A stretch of DNA of 64,000 nucleotides, taken from Pseudomonas sp. PA27(2017) (GTDB lineage Bacteria > Pseudomonadota > Gammaproteobacteria > Pseudomonadales > Pseudomonadaceae). Shown piece by piece: positions 16,192-24,154 of this stretch. The notes below the pieces were generated by a model. It ran no database searches and was not told the origin of the DNA. It worked only from the letters and a program-made list of their open reading frames with translations. Numbering within the stretch: the stretch's first letter is position 1; each line of letters opens with the position of its first letter. Location of the stretch: positions 62,001-126,000 of the forward strand of contig NZ_MSXW01000019.1 of assembly GCF_001945445.1 (NCBI RefSeq), read 5' to 3'. The translations under genes were made by a program, and so were the position numbers.

Positions 16192-19100
16192 TACGCATAC
16201 TCCCCATCGTCATTAAACAGCGATCCTTGCTGCGGCTTGGGTGCCTGGCTGGCTTGCCAGGTTGTGAAGATCGACACCGCGCGCGAGGCAGCATTTCGGG
16301 TGGTTTGATCCGGGCCATTTTTTTGCAACCACTCCAGCAGCGGCTTGAGAGCAACGTGTGGATTGAAGTTGTCGTTCTTCAGTGTGTCAGACGCATTGAT
16401 GCCGCTGCCATCAACACACGCACCGATCAGCATGAGTGCCTGATCTAGGTCGGAAGTGAGCTTACGTTTGTGCTTACCCTGCCAATCGCGAGCAAAGGCA
16501 AGAGGATCAGTGCGGATGAAAATTTTTTTCACCTCAGAGCACCAGCCGCGCTGCACAAAGTCGTCAGTAGTTGTGATGGTCCCACGCAAAAATTTCTGCA
16601 ACTGGTCACGTTGCAACTCTGTGGCAGAGCCGAAGGTACGCAGGAACTGGCGTGTCATCGGCTCAGCATTTGCCGGTAACGGCTCTTTTCCTTTATCGGC
16701 ATCGTCATCAATGAGCTGATTGATGCCGATCAGGGCCTCTCTGACGGAAATCGTACGACCCTCATCCACATAGACTTTGCCGTAATGGCGGGAGAAATAC
16801 TCCAGCGCTTTGCCGCGCCGAATCACTTGAAGGTCTGCGTCAGGCAGGCCCTCCTTAGCGTGATTCTCAAGCATTGCCTGCAATTGACGTACATCAGCCA
16901 TTACCTCGCGGCGCATGCGGCCCCAGCTCACAGGTTTGGGAGCTTCAGTACGTTTACGACAGACGTGAACAATGTCGTACTCAATCTGTTGAGAACCGAA
17001 TGTTCCTGGTTTACTACCTTCACCTTTAGTTTCGTCGCTACGAATCGGGTAGGCTGCTTCTAAATAAAAACCCGCTTCAAATAGACTCTCAAGAACAGAC
17101 ACCCAAGGCTCATCTTGGCTATGATGGAAGGTGAAGGCGAGGATGCCACTTGGTTTCATTATCCGCGCACATTCACACCAGACAGCAGTGAGTAATTTTT
17201 GATAATAACCCTGAGGATTTTCTGGATTGCGAACCGGATTATCAACTGCTTCTAGTGACTTTGGCGTGAGCTCTAACTGCCACTGTGGGTACTTATCTTT
17301 TAGTGCAAGGCGCAACCAGACATGAAAAAAATCTGCCAATTCTGCATATTGAACATTATTGCCGAACGGTGGATCAGTGATAACCAAGTCAATCGAAGCA
17401 GCATCAATATCGTCAAGATCCGTGGAAGATCCCCAACGCACCGTGCCATCTAATAACGCGTCACCAGGATAAACTTTTTCGCTCTTACCCGAGACAGCAT
17501 CCTTCAGCGCTGATTGCTCAAGAGCGAGCCGATCATTGGACACCAACTCCCACGGCTCATTTGCCCATTCACGTGACTCAATCAACCCCTCTACGCAAGA
17601 ACTCCAGTTCCCACGACCTAAGTCACCAAACACACAATTCTCAACCGGCGTATTCTTTGGATAGTAATTATTATTTGAAAAATGTGGTTCCAGCTTGTCT
17701 GCCTGCGAGTTCCATAAGCAGAGCATGTTCTGATTGCGAAGATATTGCTGGAATGCTGCCAGTACATACTCTCGTACTTCCCATCGATGATCTCTAGGTG
17801 AGACTGTCATTATCGCCTTGAGCAGCTGAGTCTGAACCAGCATCTGCCTAGGATTGAACATATCCGCAAATGTTGGATAGCCATGCTCGGGAATTTTTTG
17901 ATAAGTAGTCTTAAATCCCTCAGGTACAGCAGTCCTCGGCCAATAAGCACTCAAATCGGTATTCTTACGGGACTCCCACTCAGTAGCTGCGGCATCGAGC
18001 TGGCGAGAGTCAAGGAGAGGGGCAAAAAATCTGCCTCCATAATTGGCTCCAGTAGCTTTTCTTTTTGGAGAAAAAGCTTGAACGGCGTATGCAGCCATCT
18101 GGGCTTTACCGCCATTTCCTGTCATGGATTTAAGTACATCCTGAACCGTGCCACATGAAGCACAGGCGAAAGCAGACTTTTTGGCAACCGTTCCTTCGCT
18201 TGTTTTGATAGAGACCTGACTTTCCGGGCACGTCACAACCTCAGGCAATTCGCCACGCACTTCCAAGAGTCGAATTTTCCCAGCACGCTCTTTATTCCAT
18301 CGTGCGGTGGACACCGCATCGTCTTGTACAGCACCGCCATAAGGCTCTCCGTTCAAATCTTGCTTGGGAGAGCCGGTCAACCATTGCGGATGCACCAGCA
18401 GACTCAATTCGACCTTCTTGTTCTTACCCTTGCCCAGCTTGATCTGACCTCGTGAGCCAGCAATAGCCAATCCGTCCTTAGGGTGAATATTGGCTGCTGC
18501 CGTATCTCCGCAGTGCGGGCAGGTAACGCCCAACACTGGATCAAGCACCGCATAGGGCTGCTCCGTAGGCGCCACGAACAGCGGCACATCAGGGGCCATT
18601 CGAGCTGCGTTGGCTTCAATATGGAACTGTCCCCCGCATTTGCCGCAGGCATGTTCCCAGTGCTTAACGCTGAGGGCCTTCACCGCCATCACGGGGCTGC
18701 TCATAATTGGCGTTCGATGGCCGCAGCCTGTCACCTGACAAGGACCATGCTTGGCCCAAAAGGTATAGATAATCTCAGGGCCTTCGTAGCGGTATTCCTG
18801 GCGTTGCTCACTAGGGATAGCTAGCGGATCGAAATCTGCGGGCATTACCTTATTTGTCGGCAGGTGCGTCCAAACACCTTTCTCACCTTCCGGGCCGTCA
18901 CAGTAGTAGTACGGCATGATCTGCGGCTTGACCTCGGCCTCGATGTCGGCAAGCAGGCGCGTCACCTCATCCAGATCAACGTTGGCCAGTTCTTGCTTGA
19001 CCACGAACCAGGCTACCGGATTCAGGTCGTTCCCAACCATCTGCATGCCAAGACGTGAGCCTTCGACCAACGTGGTGCCGCCGCCCATGAAGATGTCGGC

Positions 19101-19454
19101 CACCTTCAGGTCCTTGAAAGCACCTTTTTTCTGGTGGTTCGCGTAGTAGTTGTCCCACACCAACTTGGCGGCATGTGATTTGTCTTCAGGAGCTTTGGTC
19201 GCTGCCGCGATCAACATCGAGCGGAACACGCTGGAGCGGCGCCGTGCCCACCACTTCGACATCTGGTAAATCGGCTTGCCGGCGTTGCCTTCGATGATCG
19301 CCACCTGATTGACCGGCAAAATCGGGAAATCCACTTCCAGGCAAGTCTTAGGGCGGTTCGGATCGTTGAAGTCGACGGTCTCAAGCGCAACAGCCTTACC
19401 TGCCCCAACAGCCTTGGCGACTTCCTGCGCGAGTAGTTCTTTTTTTGTGGCCAT
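16191..19454 (-). CDS. DUF1156 / COG1743 Zn-ribbon DNA adenine methyltransferase
   Basis: 1087 aa. The N-terminal DUF1156 motif reads MSKWWARRRSSVFRSMLIA (about 65-83). SAM-binding motif I is VADIFMGGGTTLVEG (about 118-132), and the catalytic D-P-P-F motif IV is ITDPPFGNNVQYAEL (about 690). Between them lie several Cys pairs (CGKCG, CPHCG, CASCG) that form zinc ribbons. Members methylate adenine at N6 in DNA and occur in BREX-like and DUF499 defence loci, marking host DNA as self. The split of motif I and motif IV by about 570 residues is typical of COG1743. It overlaps its neighbours by one base on both sides. The target sequence is unknown. Confidence 0.94.
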   Translation of the reverse strand: MATKKELLAQEVAKAVGAGKAVALETVDFNDPNRPKTCLEVDFPILPVNQVAIIEGNAGKPIYQMSKWWARRRSSVFRSMLIAAATKAPEDKSHAAKLVWDNYYANHQKKGAFKDLKVADIFMGGGTTLVEGSRLGMQMVGNDLNPVAWFVVKQELANVDLDEVTRLLADIEAEVKPQIMPYYYCDGPEGEKGVWTHLPTNKVMPADFDPLAIPSEQRQEYRYEGPEIIYTFWAKHGPCQVTGCGHRTPIMSSPVMAVKALSVKHWEHACGKCGGQFHIEANAARMAPDVPLFVAPTEQPYAVLDPVLGVTCPHCGDTAAANIHPKDGLAIAGSRGQIKLGKGKNKKVELSLLVHPQWLTGSPKQDLNGEPYGGAVQDDAVSTARWNKERAGKIRLLEVRGELPEVVTCPESQVSIKTSEGTVAKKSAFACASCGTVQDVLKSMTGNGGKAQMAAYAVQAFSPKRKATGANYGGRFFAPLLDSRQLDAAATEWESRKNTDLSAYWPRTAVPEGFKTTYQKIPEHGYPTFADMFNPRQMLVQTQLLKAIMTVSPRDHRWEVREYVLAAFQQYLRNQNMLCLWNSQADKLEPHFSNNNYYPKNTPVENCVFGDLGRGNWSSCVEGLIESREWANEPWELVSNDRLALEQSALKDAVSGKSEKVYPGDALLDGTVRWGSSTDLDDIDAASIDLVITDPPFGNNVQYAELADFFHVWLRLALKDKYPQWQLELTPKSLEAVDNPVRNPENPQGYYQKLLTAVWCECARIMKPSGILAFTFHHSQDEPWVSVLESLFEAGFYLEAAYPIRSDETKGEGSKPGTFGSQQIEYDIVHVCRKRTEAPKPVSWGRMRREVMADVRQLQAMLENHAKEGLPDADLQVIRRGKALEYFSRHYGKVYVDEGRTISVREALIGINQLIDDDADKGKEPLPANAEPMTRQFLRTFGSATELQRDQLQKFLRGTITTTDDFVQRGWCSEVKKIFIRTDPLAFARDWQGKHKRKLTSDLDQALMLIGACVDGSGINASDTLKNDNFNPHVALKPLLEWLQKNGPDQTTRNAASRAVSIFTTWQASQAPKPQQGSLFNDDGEYA

Positions 19455-22084
19455 TAAGATGCTCCCCCAACTGCACCGACCGCCACTTGCGGCCGGAGTC
19501 TGGTGCGAAGTTGTTCGTAAATTGGAATCTGGATGCCTTCAGCTACCTCTAGGGTGACTGCAAGGCCGTAAGGAATGGCTTCATCAAGGCTTGCTGTTGC
19601 ATCCTTCTTACACGCCACCTGCAACAAAATACTGTCGCCATCTTGATATGCGGCGATCTGCTTGGAACCTTCAACCACCTCGTGTTGCACTGTGCCGCGC
19701 AACATTTGGTTGTGGTCTGCATCTTGGCGAGCTAGTTTCAGGGGCAAATCACCCCAGCCATCAACAGGAGAAAGCTCAAGCTTTGCTTCGCGGAAACTGC
19801 GGTGATCCGGATTGACAGGGCTAAACCAAGCCAATGTCACCACCATCCGCCGCCACACCTGACTACCGGACAGGCCGGGAGGCAGCGGCAGCCGATACTC
19901 GTGAATTTCATTCTCGCGAATTTCGCCACACCCAAGAACCGTCGCCCGCTGCTCTGTACACGCCAGCACTCGTTCAATTTCAACCGAGCCATACCCGAGA
20001 TATCGGGCCGTGATTTCCTTGATTTTGCGTGAGTTTTCAGGTGTCTTCAGTGCAGCCGTTATTGCATTGCAGGCGTCATCATCCTGTTTCGCACCATGTA
20101 CCAACAACGCTTTTATGACTACGGCGATAAGACCATGTGAAATGTCTTCCCCGTGCTCAGTGCGCAGCGTATCAAGCACATCGTAAATGCGAGCAGCACT
20201 ACGAGTAGCCAAGGCTGTAGCATTGCTAGTGCCTCGCGTGTAAACAGTGTGCGACAAACTGCCTGCCTGACTGCTATCCCAAGCGACTTTCTGTCCTGGC
20301 GCACCTAACGAGCCATCCAGGTGATACAAAGTTTGGCTATCCAAAACGGGCGTTCTATACAGTTGTCGGCCGCCGGGGAAAAGAATCTCCGGCTTGATAG
20401 AACGACGAAAACCATGACCAAGCCGTGCAACAGGGCTAAAGAGAGGTGCACCTGACAACAAGTCTGTTCGTTGTCCTAAATGATAATTTCCGCTGCTATC
20501 AGAGTGCGTTGCGCCCACCGAGATGGCATTTATGGACTCTGCGGGAGACACTATGCGTCGTCCAGACAACTGACCCCGAATGCACTTCAAGATATGTTCG
20601 ACTTGCTGATCCTTGGTCAAAGCCTGAAATTCAAGTACCGGCAAACCGATATCAATACTTTCGGGATAGTTTCCGGCGCTCACACAGAAAAGCACACGGT
20701 ATTTCCACGACAGCCAGTCAAGTAGCCTCGCCCAAGGACTGGGCGTGTGAATAAAAGGACGAGCCGGATCGCCAATGGACACGTTGATGACGCACACATT
20801 TGGCGCTTGTGGGGGTACTGTACCTTCACCCTCAAACATCCGTCTGACCGCACGTGCGATACGATCCTCAAAGAAAATCTCATCGGGGACGTGCTCGCTC
20901 CGGTTTCTTGGATCAGATTGAGGGTCTGGCTGCATGACGGGCAGCACATAAACCAGACGCGACAGTGGATTGGACTGGCCCTCCACTATCTCTCCATGCA
21001 CGACCAAAGACGCCATTGCCGTGCCGTGCTTCCTCTCACCTGGTTGATACTGCTCGGAAAGATTGTCAGGATCGTCAAACAGCAAGCGCCCCTTCAGTGC
21101 CTGATGCTGCACATTGGGAACACCATCGAGAATGGCAGCAACCGGCGGAAGCTCAACCGCCCCCTCAGCAATTTCGGTTTCAAAACCGTCGCCGGCCTCT
21201 GTAGCAGCAAGACTTTGCCCAGTAGGACGAAAGTACATAACGCCATGGAATTTGAAGAGCTGGATGGCTGTATCGTGGATGTCGGAATCAAGATCGCTCA
21301 ACAGTTGCCGGATACTCTGTGCTGGTAATTCAGCCTTTACGGCATGAAATGCTATCTCCGGTATATCAATAAAGCCGCCCAACGTCCGGCCACCGGCAGC
21401 TTCCAACAAAGAGGCTACATTGCGCTCTGCTTGCACACGCCGCTGTTCTGATTTGCGATAAAACAGCTCGATCTGGCAATGGATCGGCTGCAACGGATTA
21501 ATAGGATCAAGCAAATCCCGCCAGCGATCCAACATGCCCGTATCGCGCAGTGTTTCTTCGATGCCCCAACGACGGATCTCTACCATCTGGTTGAACACAT
21601 TGCGCCACTTGGTTTTCCCAATCGGCAGAAATTGGTTATTCTTCCATTGCTCCCAAAGCGACAGGAGCTCCCGCATCCCACCTTCATTGGCAAGCGACAG
21701 GAACATTCGGCCCTTTACGGCTTTTCCCGTAGGCTCTCCTTTGGTATTGCGCTCATAAAAATCCTCATCCGGAGGAATGTCGTCAACATCCCATTCGCCC
21801 AACCACTCCAGGCCAATCGCTTCTACTGCCTGCCGGAATTCGTTAACGCTGCCCGCAATTTCAATGACCAGAACGGTTTCAGGTTCTAGCCCAGCGGCTG
21901 ACCCGCTGACATTAGCTTTGTAACGATCAAACTCCTGCTGTAGAGCAGTCAATTGTGGGCCGAGACGAACCACCTGTTTTCCGTGACCGGGAACATGGGG
22001 CTGGCTTGATGGAAAGCCTTTACCCTTAGGTGGAGCTATGGTTTTTGCTTGCGGGAATACCAGAAGAGGGAGAGAGGTTGCCAT
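19454..22084 (-). CDS. Subtilisin-like (S8) serine protease, IetS-like
   Basis: 876 aa without a signal peptide, so probably cytosolic. The S8 triad is visible: Asp in AAILDGVPN (about 320), His in KHGTAMASLV (about 360) and Ser in RGTSNATALATRSA (about 635). The N-terminal 300 residues and the C-terminal 230 residues are extra domains. Immediately upstream in the operon is a small AAA+ ATPase, which is the IetAS defence pair (ATPase plus subtilisin). In that pair the protease is thought to act as effector or processor on a signal from the ATPase. It starts 14 bases after the ATPase stop with AAGGA upstream, and its stop shares a base with the methyltransferase start. Confidence 0.92.
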   Translation of the reverse strand: MATSLPLLVFPQAKTIAPPKGKGFPSSQPHVPGHGKQVVRLGPQLTALQQEFDRYKANVSGSAAGLEPETVLVIEIAGSVNEFRQAVEAIGLEWLGEWDVDDIPPDEDFYERNTKGEPTGKAVKGRMFLSLANEGGMRELLSLWEQWKNNQFLPIGKTKWRNVFNQMVEIRRWGIEETLRDTGMLDRWRDLLDPINPLQPIHCQIELFYRKSEQRRVQAERNVASLLEAAGGRTLGGFIDIPEIAFHAVKAELPAQSIRQLLSDLDSDIHDTAIQLFKFHGVMYFRPTGQSLAATEAGDGFETEIAEGAVELPPVAAILDGVPNVQHQALKGRLLFDDPDNLSEQYQPGERKHGTAMASLVVHGEIVEGQSNPLSRLVYVLPVMQPDPQSDPRNRSEHVPDEIFFEDRIARAVRRMFEGEGTVPPQAPNVCVINVSIGDPARPFIHTPSPWARLLDWLSWKYRVLFCVSAGNYPESIDIGLPVLEFQALTKDQQVEHILKCIRGQLSGRRIVSPAESINAISVGATHSDSSGNYHLGQRTDLLSGAPLFSPVARLGHGFRRSIKPEILFPGGRQLYRTPVLDSQTLYHLDGSLGAPGQKVAWDSSQAGSLSHTVYTRGTSNATALATRSAARIYDVLDTLRTEHGEDISHGLIAVVIKALLVHGAKQDDDACNAITAALKTPENSRKIKEITARYLGYGSVEIERVLACTEQRATVLGCGEIRENEIHEYRLPLPPGLSGSQVWRRMVVTLAWFSPVNPDHRSFREAKLELSPVDGWGDLPLKLARQDADHNQMLRGTVQHEVVEGSKQIAAYQDGDSILLQVACKKDATASLDEAIPYGLAVTLEVAEGIQIPIYEQLRTRLRPQVAVGAVGGAS

Positions 22085-22098
22085 CAGCGATCCTTACC

Positions 22099-23100
22099 TT
22101 ATTTCGCCGTTGTTGCGTTCTTATCTTCGGTCGGCTTCAAACGGCTTTTCCATTGCTCCAACTTGAGCTTGGTCACTTGCTGGGCGTTTTCCGATTTCAT
22201 ATCGAGCACGGCACGACGAACCACACCATGGCAGAACTCTTCAGTTTCCGCGAAATTCAATCCAAGCAGGTGTTTGGCCAGGGTTGCAGGTTCGTAACCA
22301 AAATTCACATTGCATTTTTGACCAATCGATGCAATGTATCGGGTCAGTTGCTCGCGGGTTGGGATTGGTAGTTCGATACGCAATTGGAAGCGTCGCCAGA
22401 CGGCTCTATCCAGAAGCTCAGGATGATTGCTGGCCGCAACCACCACTACGTAATCGGGCATTTCGTCCAACTGCAACAGTAATGTACTGACTACGCGTTT
22501 TATTTCTCCTGTTTCATGGGTATCGCCGCGTTCTTTTCCGAGAGTCTCAAACTCATCAAACAACAAAACACAACGCTGCGTCCTCGCATAATCCAGCAAA
22601 TTTTTTAGGCGGCTTGAGGTTTCGCCAAGATAGCTTCCCACCAAAGTTTCATAACGAATGACGATAAGTGGGTACATTAATTCAAAAGCCAGCGCCTCAG
22701 CCAAGGTTGTTTTCCCATTCCCAGGCGGGCCAGCGAGCAGAATCCGGTTTCTTGCCCGCAAATTATGAGCATGCAGCAACTCAGCACGATGCTGTTCTTC
22801 GATAAGTTCTTCTACCTGGCACTTGATCTTGTCGGGCAGCACCAGACTGTTAAGATCGCGCTCTGGGGTAATTTCGTAGAACAAATCTTTAACTGCACTA
22901 CCAACGCTTGGCCTTGCCTCAGAAGGCCTCAGAGTTTGAGCTGAGCTAGCTTGCAGAGCTTTTGCAAGCCGCTCCGCTAGCAATCGATGCCCTTTATTTT
23001 TTTCTTCCTTAATGAGGCTTTCTGCAGCTTTCCGGAACGCAAGCTGATCTCCGCGGGTCGCGGTTTTAAACAGGTCAACCAATAAATCAGCTTGTGCCAT
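22099..23100 (-). CDS. AAA+ ATPase, IetA-like
   Basis: 333 aa. An N-terminal helical region (1-90) is followed by a AAA+ core: Walker A GPPGNGKT (124-131), a pore-loop-like SYLGE segment (156-160), Walker B LLFDEFETL (about 179-187), sensor 1 AASNHPE and an RRF arginine-finger region (about 225-230). It belongs to the group of small ATPases that pair with S8 proteases. It probably forms a hexameric ring that recognises or unfolds a target and switches the adjacent protease on. The gene lies 34 bases after the PglZ-like gene and 14 bases before the protease gene. Confidence 0.92.
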   Translation of the reverse strand: MAQADLLVDLFKTATRGDQLAFRKAAESLIKEEKNKGHRLLAERLAKALQASSAQTLRPSEARPSVGSAVKDLFYEITPERDLNSLVLPDKIKCQVEELIEEQHRAELLHAHNLRARNRILLAGPPGNGKTTLAEALAFELMYPLIVIRYETLVGSYLGETSSRLKNLLDYARTQRCVLLFDEFETLGKERGDTHETGEIKRVVSTLLLQLDEMPDYVVVVAASNHPELLDRAVWRRFQLRIELPIPTREQLTRYIASIGQKCNVNFGYEPATLAKHLLGLNFAETEEFCHGVVRRAVLDMKSENAQQVTKLKLEQWKSRLKPTEDKNATTAK

Positions 23101-23134
23101 TACCTATTGCTCCAAAAAGTACGGAAGCAGCCTT

Positions 23135-24154
23135 TCATTTGCTTATTTCAACAAACGGCGATAGCACTTCCAGTAGCGACAGGCCGCCATGTGTCAAAGT
23201 TGGGTAGCCTCCTTGACTACGCCATTTTCTTCGTCCCATAGCCAACAAATGAGCCCCGTGAGGACTCTGAATTTGCAAGGCAACCGGAGGAACGAAGGGG
23301 CCTGCATCACCATTACCAGCTTTACTACGCCCGCTGGAAAAAGTCTGCTTGAGGTGGGCGGCGACCTCACCACCGGCATCGGGGAAGTAGCCCGTGGCGG
23401 CGTAGCCGTGATCCGAAGTAATGACCAAGCGCCGCCCAGTAGCTAGACGCTCCACAAAGGCCCAAAAATCGTCGCCGGAAAGCTGCTGCGCGGCATCCTT
23501 GGTCAGCAGCTCCAGCCCCTGACCTGCACCATAGTCATGAAGCTTGGCATCCGGCCAGTGATGCCAGAACACCCAGTTCTTCGCCCCGGACGCACTAACA
23601 ACCAGACTTTCACAGTCCTTCCAAGGTAGATCGATGGTCTCGGTCTGAGCCGGTTGCAGCTTGTGAGCTAATCCGCCTCCGTTGGCCTGCAATTGACTGC
23701 GACTTGCCAAGCCCAGTGCACGGGCGAATTGGTTGGTTTCACTAGGCAACTCAGAGGCGGTAGCTGTAACACCTTGCAGAGTAAAACCGCGCTCTTTGGC
23801 GCCTTGAAGCAACCAGGGCAGCTCGCGCAAGCTCAATGCATCCAGAATCAGCACAGCACGAGCTGCACTATTGCCATAACTCTGCTCGGCCCACCATTGA
23901 GCAAGACGATCGGAAGTGCGCTCGACCCCGCTAATTTCGGATTGACCGAAACACCGCCATAGATCCCAAGCACTGGAGCCGAGGAACAGATCGAGCTCGC
24001 CGATCTCTCGGTCGCGCTTGACAACTTCGCTAGGGGCATTGCCTTCCGCTAACGGCCTGGAGGCAATTTCGACTGCGCGTTCAATGATGAAACGCCACGC
24101 GTCCGCAGCGGAGCCTTGAGTCAGGCGCTGCAATATTCCCGCATCCAGCGCCAT
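23135..24154 (-). CDS. PglZ-like protein (alkaline phosphatase superfamily)
   Basis: 339 aa, shorter than typical BREX PglZ (often 600-850 aa). Visible superfamily motifs: VLILDALSLRELP (about 100-112, metal/nucleophile region), LVITSDHGYAATG (about 247-259, the D-H-G metal ligands) and THGGLSLLEVLSPFVEI at the C-terminus (H-G-G-x-S-x-x-E pattern). PglZ proteins are core parts of BREX and Pgl systems. The nearly pure catalytic-domain size is noteworthy. AAGGAGG precedes its ATG, which shares a base with the DUF499 stop (TGATG). Substrate unknown. Confidence 0.88.
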   Translation of the reverse strand: MALDAGILQRLTQGSAADAWRFIIERAVEIASRPLAEGNAPSEVVKRDREIGELDLFLGSSAWDLWRCFGQSEISGVERTSDRLAQWWAEQSYGNSAARAVLILDALSLRELPWLLQGAKERGFTLQGVTATASELPSETNQFARALGLASRSQLQANGGGLAHKLQPAQTETIDLPWKDCESLVVSASGAKNWVFWHHWPDAKLHDYGAGQGLELLTKDAAQQLSGDDFWAFVERLATGRRLVITSDHGYAATGYFPDAGGEVAAHLKQTFSSGRSKAGNGDAGPFVPPVALQIQSPHGAHLLAMGRRKWRSQGGYPTLTHGGLSLLEVLSPFVEISK

